In this document: piece by piece, positions 18,191-27,054 of the stretch
Numbering within the stretch: the first letter of the stretch is position 1
How the letters are laid out: each line of letters opens with the position of its first letter
Assembly (NCBI RefSeq): GCF_006386545.1
Contig: NZ_SWAR01000004.1
Span: 248,001 to 312,000 of the forward strand
Length of the DNA: 64,000 nt
Direction: 5' to 3'
Source of the DNA: Methylibium rhizosphaerae
GTDB taxonomy: Bacteria > Pseudomonadota > Gammaproteobacteria > Burkholderiales > Burkholderiaceae_C
Program-made: the position numbers and the translations under genes
Notes under the pieces: model-generated
Database searches by the model: none
Told to the model about the DNA's origin: nothing
What the model saw: the letters and a program-made list of their open reading frames with translations, nothing else

Positions 18191-18787
18191 TCAGCTCTTG
18201 GGCTGCAGCGAGACGACCACCTGCCGCGGGCTCACCGCCGGCTGCGGAAAGTCCTTCAGGGCCGCCTCGAACATCGCCGGCAGGATGGCGTCCGACGTCC
18301 AGGTGCTGCTGTAGCACGCGTGGGTCTCGTACAGCGCCTCGTTGCTGCGCCTGTCGCGGATCAGCACACCGACCTCCCGCTGGTATTGCGGGGCGTCGTA
18401 GTACATGCCGAACCCCGGGTGGAAGAACGGGTGGCGGCGGTAGTACCACCAGTCGGCGCGCCAGTAGAACGGGTCGCGCCAGCGCTCGTTGGTTTCCACC
18501 ACATGGGCCGCCACCTGCACCAGCACGTCGGCCTCGTCGCGCGCCACCTGCTTGAAGCCGGCCGCCTCGAGCGACGGCACCGCGGCCGCCTCGATGCGGT
18601 CCTGCTCCATCGGTTGAGCCATCTGCGAAGGCAGGCGGTCGAAGGCATAGGTGGCGGGCTTGCGCGAGGCCGGCCAGGAGCCATAGCTGCTCACCTGGGT
18701 GGTCAGCGTGCGCATGCTGGCGCACCCCGCGAGAGCCAGGCCGGTGCCGGCCAGGCCGCCGATCAACACACTGCGTCGCAACAACAT
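18191..18787 (-). CDS. DUF4136-like lipoprotein
   Basis: 198 residues from ATG at 18787, preceded by aaggag 7 bases upstream. Lipoprotein signal with lipobox LALAGC, then a roughly 170-residue domain of DUF4136 type (SSYGSWPASRKPATYAFDRL, ADVLVQVAAHV), with a tyrosine/tryptophan-rich middle (WRADWWYYRRHPFF). The function of this widespread periplasmic lipoprotein family is not known. It is transcribed after ttcA on the same strand with a 57-base gap. Confidence 0.8.
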   Translation of the reverse strand: MLLRRSVLIGGLAGTGLALAGCASMRTLTTQVSSYGSWPASRKPATYAFDRLPSQMAQPMEQDRIEAAAVPSLEAAGFKQVARDEADVLVQVAAHVVETNERWRDPFYWRADWWYYRRHPFFHPGFGMYYDAPQYQREVGVLIRDRRSNEALYETHACYSSTWTSDAILPAMFEAALKDFPQPAVSPRQVVVSLQPKS

Positions 18788-18844
18788 GGTCGGTCTCCTT
18801 TTGGCTTGTCTCACCAGAACGCGGAACGCCCGGTGCCGGTGGAC

Positions 18845-19756
18845 TCAGCCCAGGCCGTGCAGCCGGATCGGCTGCGGCTGGGCGCCGCTCGGCGTGGCGC
18901 AGTCATCCTCGTCTTCGTCGAAGGCCTTGTCCCCGGCGGGGTCGGCCACGCCGGTCGGTTGGAGGCCGGCGAACGGATACAGGTTCCGGTCCATCAGGTG
19001 CGAGGGCACCACCGTCTGCAGGGCCGAGAACATGTTCTCCACCCGGCCGGGATACTTCTTCTCCCAGTCGCGCAGCATGTTCCTGATCTGCTTGCGCTGC
19101 AGGTTCTCCTGGCTGCCGCACAGGGTGCACGGGATGATGGGGAACTGCCGGTGTTCGGACCAGGCCTCGAGGTCCTGCTCAGGCACGTAGGCCAGCGGGC
19201 GGATCACCACGTGGCGGCCATCGTCGGACACCAGCTTCGGCGGCATGCCCTTCAGCTTGGCGCCGAAGAACATGTTGAGGAAGAAGGTCTGCAGCATGTC
19301 GTCGCGGTGGTGGCCCAGCGCGATCTTGCTGGCGCCCAGCTCGCTCGCCACCCGGTAGAGGATGCCGCGGCGCAGCCGCGAGCACAGGCTGCACATCGTC
19401 TTGCCCTCGGGAACGAGCCGCTTGACGATGGAATAGGTGTCCTGGTTCTCGATGTGGAAGGGCACGCCCAGCTTCGTGAGGTACTCGGGCAGCACATGCT
19501 CGGGGAACCCGGGCTGCTTCTGGTCGAGGTTGACCGCCACGATGTCGAAGTGCACCGGCGCACGCTTGCGCAGGTTGAGCAGGATGTCGAGCAGCGAGTA
19601 GCTGTCCTTGCCGCCCGACAGGCACACCATGACCTTGTCGCCCGGCTCGATCATGTTGAAGTCGCCGATCGCCTGGCCTACCAGGCGGTGCAGCCGCTTG
19701 CTCAGCTTGTTGGCCTCGAACGCGGCCTTCTTTTCGCTGGCGGCCGGCGTGTCCAT
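18845..19756 (-). CDS. ttcA: tRNA 2-thiocytidine(32) synthetase TtcA
   Basis: 303 residues from ATG at 19756; a GTG at 19771 overlapping the folB stop is an alternative start. The PP-loop SGGKDS (residues 47-52) binds ATP. CSLC and CTLC are the paired cysteines that ligate the [4Fe-4S] cluster needed for thiolation of C32 in certain tRNAs. Order ttcA after folB and a pteridine-reductase-like gene suggests one minus-strand operon. Of interest because several tRNAs in this window have C32. Confidence 0.95.
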   Translation of the reverse strand: MDTPAASEKKAAFEANKLSKRLHRLVGQAIGDFNMIEPGDKVMVCLSGGKDSYSLLDILLNLRKRAPVHFDIVAVNLDQKQPGFPEHVLPEYLTKLGVPFHIENQDTYSIVKRLVPEGKTMCSLCSRLRRGILYRVASELGASKIALGHHRDDMLQTFFLNMFFGAKLKGMPPKLVSDDGRHVVIRPLAYVPEQDLEAWSEHRQFPIIPCTLCGSQENLQRKQIRNMLRDWEKKYPGRVENMFSALQTVVPSHLMDRNLYPFAGLQPTGVADPAGDKAFDEDEDDCATPSGAQPQPIRLHGLG

Positions 19757-19767
19757 GGTTGCGGTAT

Positions 19768-20166
19768 TCACTTCTCGTCCTTGATGCGGAAGACCTCGAC
19801 GCCCACCGACTCGCAGTCGGGGTAGACGTCGGGCTTTTCGGTCGACACCCGCACGGCCTTCACCAGCGGGTGCTCGAGCATGAGCCGGGCCACGTCGTCG
19901 CACAGGGTCTCCTGCAGGTGCACATGACCCTGCTTGACCCGCTGCGAGATGGTGCGGCGCATGAAATCGTAGTCGACCACCTCCTGCAGCTGGTCGTGCT
20001 GCGGGGTGGTGGCGGCCAGCGGCACGTACAGGTCCACGTTGATGAGCACCCGCTGCTCGCCCTTCTTCTCGAAGTCGTGCACGCCGATGTTGATCCAGAC
20101 CTCGTAGTCCTTCAGGAAGAGCCGGCGGCAGTCCAGCAGTTGCGGGTTGTTCAGCATGCTGTGCAT
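19768..20166 (-). CDS. folB: Dihydroneopterin aldolase
   Basis: 132 residues with the FolB pattern: [20 protein letters not shown] (active-site Glu and substrate loop) and a C-terminal ...[17 protein letters not shown]. The enzyme cleaves dihydroneopterin to 6-hydroxymethyl-dihydropterin in folate synthesis. It lies one base downstream of the FolM-like reductase, and its stop codon overlaps the alternative ttcA start, so the three genes are likely co-transcribed. Confidence 0.93.
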   Translation of the reverse strand: MHSMLNNPQLLDCRRLFLKDYEVWINIGVHDFEKKGEQRVLINVDLYVPLAATTPQHDQLQEVVDYDFMRRTISQRVKQGHVHLQETLCDDVARLMLEHPLVKAVRVSTEKPDVYPDCESVGVEVFRIKDEK

Positions 20167-20167
20167 G

Positions 20168-20959
20168 TCATCGGTCCTTCATGGAGGCAAGGAACAGCAC
20201 GTCGCGCGGCTGCCCCGTGAGGTGCTGGCCACCGTCGACCAGCAGCGTGGTGCCGGTGATGGCCGGCGACTCGAGCAGGAAGCGCACGGTGCGCGCCACG
20301 TCGGCCGGGGTGGACGAGCGGCCCAGCGGCGTCATGCGGTGCGAGGCGGCGAATTCCTGGGCATTCATCGGCCCCGACAGCAGCGTGACGCCGGGCGCCA
20401 CGCCGGCCACCCGCAGCACCGGCGCCAGCGCCTGGGCCAGCAGCGTGCTGGCGGCTTCGAGTGCGGCTTTCGACAGCGTGTACGACAGGTAGTCGGGGTT
20501 CGGATTCCACAGCTTCTGGTCGAGCAGGTTGACCACGCAGCCCTGGCGGCCCAGCGGTGCCAGGTGCCCGTGCAGCGCCTGCGCCAGCACGATGGCCGGC
20601 GCGGTGTTGGCTCGCCAGTGGGTTTCCATGGCCGCATAGCCGAAGGTGTCGACGCTGTCGTATTCGAAATGCGAGGCGTTGTTGACCACCGCATCCGCGC
20701 GGCCCATGGCCTGCACCACCCGCGGCAGCAGCGCGCGGCATTGCGCCTCGTCGGCCAGGTCGGCGTCGAAAGCCTCGGCCCCGGCGCCGGCAGCCCGCAG
20801 CTCGGCCAGGGTGGCCTGAGCATCGGCCGCCGAGTTGCGATAGTGGAGCGCGATGTCCCAGCCGTGGGCGGCAAGGTCCAGCGCGATGTCGCGGCCGAGC
20901 CGGCGCGCGGCGCCGGTCACCAGCGCCACGGGCTTGTCAGGGGTGGCCTTGCTTGCCAT
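20168..20959 (-). CDS. SDR oxidoreductase, FolM/pteridine reductase-like
   Basis: 263 residues with a Rossmann NADP loop TGAARRLGR, the Arg-rich variant seen in pteridine reductases rather than TGxxxGIG. It also has VVNNASHFEYD and the catalytic YxxxK in DYLSYTLSKAALE. Such enzymes (FolM, PTR1) reduce dihydromonapterin or dihydrofolate. Position directly before folB supports a pterin substrate. A general SDR dehydrogenase cannot be excluded. Confidence 0.85.
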   Translation of the reverse strand: MASKATPDKPVALVTGAARRLGRDIALDLAAHGWDIALHYRNSAADAQATLAELRAAGAGAEAFDADLADEAQCRALLPRVVQAMGRADAVVNNASHFEYDSVDTFGYAAMETHWRANTAPAIVLAQALHGHLAPLGRQGCVVNLLDQKLWNPNPDYLSYTLSKAALEAASTLLAQALAPVLRVAGVAPGVTLLSGPMNAQEFAASHRMTPLGRSSTPADVARTVRFLLESPAITGTTLLVDGGQHLTGQPRDVLFLASMKDR

Positions 20960-20980
20960 CGCGCTTCCTACAATCGTCGG

Positions 20981-22111
20981 GTGTCACAAGAACCAAAGAG
21001 TGTAGCCAGCCCCCCCGGCCCCGACAGCGCAGGTGCGCTCGCCGCGCACATCCGCCGTGAAATCATGGGCGCCGGCGGCTGGATCGGCTTCGAGCGCTAC
21101 ATGGAGCTCGCGCTCTACACGCCGGGCCTGGGCTACTACGCCCGCGGAGACCGCCAGTTCGGCCACCTGCCGGGCGGGCCCGGCGGCGGCAGCGACTTCG
21201 TCACCGCCCCCGAGATGAGCCCGCTGTTCGGGCGGGCGCTCGCCCGCCAGGTGGAACAGGCCCTGCAGGCCACCGGCACTCGCGAGGTCTGGGAATTCGG
21301 CGCCGGCTCGGGCGCGCTGGCGGCGCAACTGCTGGGCGCTTTGGGCGAGCAGGTGGAGCGCTACACCATCGTGGACCTGTCCGGCGCGTTGCGCTCGCGC
21401 CAGCAGCAGACGCTGGCGGCCTTCGCCGGCCGCGTGCGCTGGGTCGATGCCCTGCCCGAAAGCCTCGAAGGCGTGGTGGTGGGCAACGAGGTGCTCGACG
21501 CCATGCCGGTGGCCCTGCTCCACTTCGACGGGCGGCAGTGGCATGAACGCGGGGTGGCCATGGACGACGGCCGTTTCGCCTGGGTCGACCGCCCCACCGC
21601 CCTGCGGCCGCCGCTCGACGCAGGCGCGGTGCCCGGCACCACGACCGAGCTGCACCGGCAGGCAGAAGCCTTCATCGGTACGCTGGCCGGCACCCTGCAG
21701 CGCGGCGCGGCGTTTTTCATCGACTACGGTTTCCCCGAGGCCGAGTACTACCACCCGCAGCGCACCGGCGGCACGCTGATGTGCCACCGCGGCCACCTGG
21801 CCGACCCCGACCCGCTGTCAGATGCGGGCGACAAGGACATCACCGCCCACGTCAACTTCACCGGCGTGGCGCTGGCCGGGCAGGACGCCGGCCTCGACGT
21901 GCTCGGCTACACGACGCAGGCGCACTTCCTGTTCAACTGCGGCCTGCTGGCCGACCTGGAAGGCGCCGGCCTGCGCGAGCGCACGCTGGCGCAGAAGCTC
22001 TTCCACGAGCACGAGATGGGCGAGCTGTTCAAGGTGGTGGGCTTCAGCAAGGGGGTCGAGCCGTTCGACGCCCTCGGCTTCGCCCATGGCGACCGCAGCC
22101 ACACGCTCTGA
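20981..22111 (+). CDS. SAM-dependent methyltransferase, MidA/NDUFAF7 family
   Basis: 376 residues from GTG at 20981, the only reasonable start in a frame that continues antisense into the neighbour. Typical elements: MELALYTPGLGYYARGD, DFVTAPEMSPLFG, SAM-binding EFGAGSGALAAQLL, and VVGNEVLDAMP with FFIDYGFPEAEYY. The mitochondrial relative NDUFAF7 methylates an arginine of complex I; bacterial substrates are not established. It is divergent from the folate operon, with 21 bases between start codons. Confidence 0.9.
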   Translation: MSQEPKSVASPPGPDSAGALAAHIRREIMGAGGWIGFERYMELALYTPGLGYYARGDRQFGHLPGGPGGGSDFVTAPEMSPLFGRALARQVEQALQATGTREVWEFGAGSGALAAQLLGALGEQVERYTIVDLSGALRSRQQQTLAAFAGRVRWVDALPESLEGVVVGNEVLDAMPVALLHFDGRQWHERGVAMDDGRFAWVDRPTALRPPLDAGAVPGTTTELHRQAEAFIGTLAGTLQRGAAFFIDYGFPEAEYYHPQRTGGTLMCHRGHLADPDPLSDAGDKDITAHVNFTGVALAGQDAGLDVLGYTTQAHFLFNCGLLADLEGAGLRERTLAQKLFHEHEMGELFKVVGFSKGVEPFDALGFAHGDRSHTL

Positions 22112-22120
22112 GGCGCCGCC

Positions 22121-22315
22121 ATGATCCGCTGGCTCATCGTCGTGCTCATCACGCTGGTCGTCTTCAACAGCCTGCTGCCGTGGCTGCGCAAGCTCGGGCT
22201 CGGCCGCCTGCCCGGCGACCTGCACTTCAAGCTGCGCGGCCGCGAGTTCGAGCTGCCGATCGCCACCACGGTGCTGCTGAGCTTCATCGCGATGCTGATC
22301 GCGAAGCTGCTGTAG
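22121..22315 (+). CDS. DUF2905 small membrane protein
   Basis: 64 residues with two hydrophobic segments (about 3-21 and 46-63) around a polar middle LGRLPGDLHFKLRGREFELP, the signature of DUF2905. It is an inner-membrane protein of unknown function. It starts nine bases after the methyltransferase stop, probably in the same operon. Confidence 0.85.
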   Translation: MIRWLIVVLITLVVFNSLLPWLRKLGLGRLPGDLHFKLRGREFELPIATTVLLSFIAMLIAKLL

Positions 22316-22345
22316 CGGCGCTCGCCGCTACAGCGACTGCTGCGG

Positions 22346-23770
22346 CTACTGCTGCGGCGGGCGGCCCAGCTGCAGCGGCTTGCCGTTGACCTCGGCCTGC
22401 CCGTTCTTGAAGCGCAGGCTGGCGGACACGAACTCGCCCTCCCGCACCACCAGGCCTTGGGCCGAGAACTGGTCGAGCATGACGTTGACCATCTCCGGCT
22501 GCGGGGCCGCGGCCTGCGCCTTGCCGGGCAGCGACATCAGCAACTGCTCGATCCAGCCCACCGGAAGCTTCACGTCGGCCTTGAGCTCGCCCTTGGTCAT
22601 GAGCAGCATCGGCGCAGGCAGTTGCAGGTCGGCCTCGGTGACGCCCGCCACGGCAATGGCATACGACAGCTCGCCGCGCTTGCCGCCGGTCTCGACGGCC
22701 AGCTTGTCCAGCGAGTACTCGGGGTTGTGGGGCAGCAGCGCCGCAAGGCTCTTCTGCATGGCCTCCATGACAACCTGAGGGTCGGGTTCGGGCTTGTCGG
22801 CCTGGCAGCTCATGCTGCCGTCCAGCAGCGTGCCGATCATCGCCAGGTAGCTCGGCACATGCAGGCGCTTCATCGAAGCCGTCATCTCGATCTTGTCGAG
22901 CCGGGTGGCGCCGATCTGGCCGCTGCCGGTCATGGAACTGGTGCTGCTGAGGAGTTCCTTGTCGACCGTGGCCTTGCCGTCGAACTTGAGCGGCCCCAGG
23001 CTCATGCGGAACGGCTCGCTGGCCGCGCCTTCGGGCGGGCGCACGCTCATTTCCATGCCTGCGAGGCTGCCTTGGCTCTTGCCCGCCAGCAGCAGCGACG
23101 ACGCGCCGTCGCCGCCGGCCTCGCCGCGCATGGTGAAGCCGGTGAGCTTGAGCGTCACACCCTGCCTGGCATCGATGACCTCGAAGCCGGGCAGGCTGAA
23201 GTCATAGGTGGCCGACCGGCCCGAGGTGTCGCCGTGGACCGTGGCCTGGATGCCGCCCCAGTTGAGCTGCGGGCTTTTCTCGGTGGCCGCGATGCTCGCC
23301 GCCGGGCTGCTGATGGTGCTGACATAGCGCCCGTCGAAACCCACCAGCGTGCGCGCCGCCAGCGGCTGCTTGCCTTCGCCGAACACCTCGGCGAGCGCCT
23401 GCCGCGTCGTCTCCGCCAGCACGAGTTCGCTGTCGATGGCCGCCGCGCCCAGCCGCCTGAACCCCGGCAGCGGGCCATGCTGGATGCGGTCGACCACGGT
23501 GAACTGCAGCGGCTCGCCGCGCTTCACGCTCCCATCGGGCTGGCGCTGCGGCAGGCAGCCCAGGCGCCACGTCATCGTGTGGGTCGACGAAAACACGCCG
23601 CCCTCATGGCTCTCCTGCGCCGCCTTCAGGAACGGCATCTGACGGGCCAGCGTGTCGCTTTGCGTCTCGTAGTGCCGCTTGACCTGCTGCCCGGCCCAGA
23701 CGGAGGCGCCCACGTAGGCAGCCCCCACCACCGCCACGGCCCCCAGGCCGACGGCAACACCCTTGTTCAT
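22346..23770 (-). CDS. YdgA-like (DUF945) periplasmic protein
   Basis: 474 residues from ATG at 23770, with an agga/gag ribosome binding site. One N-terminal hydrophobic segment (GVAVGLGAVAVVGAAYVGASVWAG) probably acts as an uncleaved signal-anchor. The rest is a long beta-rich periplasmic domain with repeated sheet-like segments, as in YdgA and other DUF945 members related to AsmA-like proteins. The exact role is unknown. It stands alone, convergent with the DUF2905 gene. Confidence 0.8.
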   Translation of the reverse strand: MNKGVAVGLGAVAVVGAAYVGASVWAGQQVKRHYETQSDTLARQMPFLKAAQESHEGGVFSSTHTMTWRLGCLPQRQPDGSVKRGEPLQFTVVDRIQHGPLPGFRRLGAAAIDSELVLAETTRQALAEVFGEGKQPLAARTLVGFDGRYVSTISSPAASIAATEKSPQLNWGGIQATVHGDTSGRSATYDFSLPGFEVIDARQGVTLKLTGFTMRGEAGGDGASSLLLAGKSQGSLAGMEMSVRPPEGAASEPFRMSLGPLKFDGKATVDKELLSSTSSMTGSGQIGATRLDKIEMTASMKRLHVPSYLAMIGTLLDGSMSCQADKPEPDPQVVMEAMQKSLAALLPHNPEYSLDKLAVETGGKRGELSYAIAVAGVTEADLQLPAPMLLMTKGELKADVKLPVGWIEQLLMSLPGKAQAAAPQPEMVNVMLDQFSAQGLVVREGEFVSASLRFKNGQAEVNGKPLQLGRPPQQ

Positions 23771-23933
23771 GAGCCCTCTCCTCACTGGCTGCGCACGCAA
23801 TGCGCAGGGCGCTCGCGGCGGCCGCCCCCTCGGCGGCCCGCATCACGGCGCGGCGCAGTTTAGGGGCAGGCGCTTGGCAGCGCAGCGGCGCGATGCAAAC
23901 GCAACACCCCAAGAAGAGGGGGTGCCGACGGAC

Positions 23934-25178
23934 TCAGTCTTCCGCGTCGCGGCCGTCGCCCGCCCGGTCGGCCAGCGCCAGCACCCGCGCTTGGTGGATG
24001 GCCTGCGCGATCTGTTCGCCCGCCAGCCCGCGCTCCTGCGCATGGCGGGCCACCTCGGCCGTGCTCACGCGCTGGGCAGTCGCCAGCGCCTGCTGCAGGC
24101 GGGCCCGCTGCGGATACGGCCGCCCCTCCAGGCCCAGGCGCCCGCGCGCGTCGCACTCGCAGGCCAGCAGCACTTCGTCGAACCGCTTCGGCTTGCGGAA
24201 CGCATCGCAGCGCTCCAGCAGCCGCACGGTGGCCGCCGGCCCGAGCTCTTCACTGCGATGCACGTTGCCGTGCTCGCGCGCCACCACCTCGGCCAGCTCC
24301 CGGCATTCCGCCGGCACGCGCAGCCGCTCGCTCACCGCCTGCAGCAGTTCGGCGCTGCGGCCCTCATGGCCATGGTGGCGCGGCAGCACCTCGGCCGGCG
24401 TGGTGCCCTTGCCCAGGTCGTGGCACAGACAGGCGAAGCGCACCGGCAACGGCGCCTGCGCCCACGCGCACTGGTCGAGCACCATCATCAGGTGCACGCC
24501 GGTGTCGACCTCGGGGTGGTATTCGGCACGCTGCGGCACGCCCCAGAGGCGGTCGACCTCGGGCAGCAGGCGTGCGAGCGCGCCGCATTCGCGCAGCACC
24601 TCGAACAGGCGCGACGGGCGCTGCTCCATCAGGCCGCGAGCGAGCTCCTGCCACACGCGCTCGGGCACCAGATGGTCCACCTCGCCGTCGGCCACCATGC
24701 GGCGCATCAGCGCCATGGTTTCGGGAGCCACGCGGAAGTCGGCGAACCGCGCGGCGAACCGGGCCAGCCGCAGGATGCGCACCGGGTCCTCGACGAAGGC
24801 CTCGGACACGTGGCGCAGCACGCGCTGGTCGAGGTCGCGCTGGCCGCCGTAGGGGTCGATCAGCAGGCCGCGCTCGTCTTCGGCAATGGCGTTGATGGTG
24901 AGGTCGCGGCGCGCGAGGTCCTGCTCGAGCGTCACGTCGGGCGCGGTCACGAAGGAAAAGCCGTGGTAGCCGCGGGCGGTCTTGCGCTCGGTGCGCGCGA
25001 GCGCGTATTCCTCTCGCGTGCGCGGGTGCAGGAACACCGGGAAGTCACGGCCCACCGGCAGGTAGCCCGACTCCATCATCTGTTCGGGCGTGGCGCCCAC
25101 GACCACCCAGTCGTTGTCCTGGACCGGCAACCCGAGCAAGGCGTCGCGCACCGCGCCGCCGACTTTGTAGACCTGCAT
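23934..25178 (-). CDS. cca: CCA-adding tRNA nucleotidyltransferase with HD domain
   Basis: 414 residues from ATG at 25178 ([16 protein letters not shown]). Class II nucleotidyltransferase: GGAVRD loop, metal-binding DxD in [18 protein letters not shown] and a C-terminal HD phosphohydrolase domain ([12 protein letters not shown]). The HD domain of this subtype carries phosphodiesterase/2',3'-cyclic phosphatase activity, potentially useful in RNA end repair. It adds or repairs the 3' CCA of tRNAs; at least one tRNA in this window (Val, 9198) lacks an encoded CCA. Confidence 0.95.
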   Translation of the reverse strand: MQVYKVGGAVRDALLGLPVQDNDWVVVGATPEQMMESGYLPVGRDFPVFLHPRTREEYALARTERKTARGYHGFSFVTAPDVTLEQDLARRDLTINAIAEDERGLLIDPYGGQRDLDQRVLRHVSEAFVEDPVRILRLARFAARFADFRVAPETMALMRRMVADGEVDHLVPERVWQELARGLMEQRPSRLFEVLRECGALARLLPEVDRLWGVPQRAEYHPEVDTGVHLMMVLDQCAWAQAPLPVRFACLCHDLGKGTTPAEVLPRHHGHEGRSAELLQAVSERLRVPAECRELAEVVAREHGNVHRSEELGPAATVRLLERCDAFRKPKRFDEVLLACECDARGRLGLEGRPYPQRARLQQALATAQRVSTAEVARHAQERGLAGEQIAQAIHQARVLALADRAGDGRDAED

Positions 25179-25184
25179 GCGCCC

Positions 25185-25245
25185 GAGTGTAGTGATCAGT
25201 GACTGGTGACCGGTGACTGGTGAACAGTCGCCAGTCACGGTTCAC
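25185..25245. repeat. Short AGTCACC/GGTGACT-type repeats
   Basis: The 70-base gap between cca and the GST gene is built of imperfect direct and inverted copies of gtgactggtga/agtcacc. The same heptamer forms a clean tandem array at 52889-52944. No regulatory role is evident. Confidence 0.55.
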
Positions 25246-25252
25246 TGCCGAC

Positions 25253-25933
25253 TCAGTCGCGCGAGGTGCGGTACGGCTCGTCGAAGTCGAGGAAGTCCTG
25301 CTCGGCCAGGGCGTCCTTCACCCAGGCCTGCACCGCCGGCACCTCGCAGACGCGCTGCAGGTAGGCGCTGATGTGCGACGGCACCGGCAGGCCATAGGTG
25401 CGCAGGCGCATGCACACCGGCGCATAGTAGGCATCGGCGATGGTGAAGCGGCCGAACAGGAACGGGCCGCCATGCTGCTCGAGCAGCTGGCTCCACATCT
25501 GCACGATGCGCTCGACGTCCTTCTTCACTTGCGGCTGCTCGGCCAGCACGCGCTGGCCGACCTCGGGCAGCGAGGCCTCGATGTTCATCGGGCAGTGGGT
25601 GCGCAGTGCCGAGAAGCCCGCATGCATCTCGGCGCAGACGCTGCGTGCCACGGCGCGCTGCTTCACGTCGTCAGGCCACAGCCTGCGCTCCGGAAAGCGC
25701 TCGGCCAGGTATTCGGAGATGGCCAGGGTGTCCCAGACCGACAGGTCGCGGTCCACCAGCACCGGCACGCGGCCGGCCGGCGTCACGGCGGACAGCGCCT
25801 TCTTGAACGCGGAGCCGTCGTCGAACGACAGGCGCAGCTTCACCTCCTCGAAGGCGATGCCTGCATGGGTCATCAGCACCCAGGGGCGCATGGACCAGGA
25901 CGAATAGTTCTTGTTGCCGATGTAGAGCTGCAT
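25253..25933 (-). CDS. Glutathione S-transferase family protein
   Basis: 226 residues from ATG at 25933. N-terminal thioredoxin fold with YSSWSMRPWVLM, where serines of SSWS take the catalytic role as in the zeta/Ure2p-like GSTs, and the cis-proline segment AGRVPVLVD. The C-terminal helical domain contains FGRFTIADAYYAPV. A cytosolic glutathione-dependent conjugation or isomerisation enzyme; the substrate is not predictable. It is separated from the epimerase by 124 bases with no feature seen. Confidence 0.88.
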   Translation of the reverse strand: MQLYIGNKNYSSWSMRPWVLMTHAGIAFEEVKLRLSFDDGSAFKKALSAVTPAGRVPVLVDRDLSVWDTLAISEYLAERFPERRLWPDDVKQRAVARSVCAEMHAGFSALRTHCPMNIEASLPEVGQRVLAEQPQVKKDVERIVQMWSQLLEQHGGPFLFGRFTIADAYYAPVCMRLRTYGLPVPSHISAYLQRVCEVPAVQAWVKDALAEQDFLDFDEPYRTSRD

Positions 25934-26057
25934 GTGCGGCCTCCTGTGTTGTGTTGTAGGACGCGTGATGCTAAGGGCGGTCGCCACAGGCACCGGTGAG
26001 ATCGGCGCATGGGATTGATGCGCGCGAAGCAAGTACTGCGGTCGCGGGCCGCCGTGC

Positions 26058-27020
26058 TCAATGGTGGGCGAGCGAACGCCAGTGGTCGAGGTGCGACTGG
26101 TTGGGCGCCGCCCCCAGGTAGGCAGGCGCCACCGCCTCCAGCGCCTTGGGCGCGATACCCAGGCTCTGCAGCCCGGGCAGCCGGCCGCTCGCCACGTTGG
26201 GCACCTTCATCGAGTCGAGGTTGTCACCCGTGATAAGCGGCTCGCCGGGCAGCAGGCCGAGCAGGGCGGCCTGCACCCGTGCCAGCCCGTCAGGCAGGCC
26301 GACTACCCGCCGCGGATGACCCGACCAGCGGCCCGCAAGCTTCACCAGTTCGTGCAGCTCGTAGACCCGCGGGCCGGCGCATTCGAGGGTGAGTCCGATG
26401 GTTCGCGGGGCGTCGAGGCAGGCGGCAATGGCCGCGGCCACGTCTTCCACCCACACCGGCTGGAACTTCGCATGCGCACCGGCCAGCGGCACCAGCGGAA
26501 AGGCCGCCTGCAGACGGGCGAACAGGTTGAGGAAGCGGTCGGCCTCGCCGAACATGACGCTCGGCCGCAGCAGCGTGAGGTCGAGCCAGGCCGACTGCAG
26601 CACCGCCTCGCCGGCCGCCTTGCTGCGCAGGTAGCGCGACGGCGCGTCTGCGGCCGCCCCCAGCGCGCTCACATGCACCACGCGGCGCACGCCGGCGGCC
26701 CGGCAGGCGGCCACCAGCCGGCGCGGCAGCTCGACATGCACATGCTCGAACCCGGCCTCGCTGCCGTGCAGGATGGCCACCAGGTTGACCACCGCATCGC
26801 AGTCGCGCACGAGCGCGCGCAGCTGCGCATCGTCATGCACGTCGGCCGCGACCAGCGTGACGCCCGGCAGGGTGTTCAAGCCCCGGGCACGCGCCAGGTG
26901 CCGCGTCGGCACCGTGATGCCGCCGTCGGCCGCGCCGCCCTCGCGGGCCACCAGCTGGGCGCACAGGCTGCGGCCGACGAAGCCGCTGCCGCCCAGGATC
27001 AGGAGTTTTCGCTCATGCAT
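26058..27020 (-). CDS. NAD(P)-binding epimerase-like protein (NDUFA9 type)
   Basis: 320 residues from ATG at 27020, with gggagg 9 bases upstream. Rossmann loop LILGGSGFVGRSL, AVVNLVAILHG, HVSALGAAADAPSRYLRSKAAGE and LLRPSVMFGEADRF place it in the atypical extended SDR group that includes complex I subunit NDUFA9 and bacterial UDP-sugar-epimerase-like proteins. It probably binds NADPH; the reaction is unknown. It directly follows the transglycosylase gene on the same strand (34-base gap). Confidence 0.85.
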   Translation of the reverse strand: MHERKLLILGGSGFVGRSLCAQLVAREGGAADGGITVPTRHLARARGLNTLPGVTLVAADVHDDAQLRALVRDCDAVVNLVAILHGSEAGFEHVHVELPRRLVAACRAAGVRRVVHVSALGAAADAPSRYLRSKAAGEAVLQSAWLDLTLLRPSVMFGEADRFLNLFARLQAAFPLVPLAGAHAKFQPVWVEDVAAAIAACLDAPRTIGLTLECAGPRVYELHELVKLAGRWSGHPRRVVGLPDGLARVQAALLGLLPGEPLITGDNLDSMKVPNVASGRLPGLQSLGIAPKALEAVAPAYLGAAPNQSHLDHWRSLAHH

Positions 27021-27054
27021 GCGTCGGCCTCCCGTGGGGTGAGGAGATGCCCGT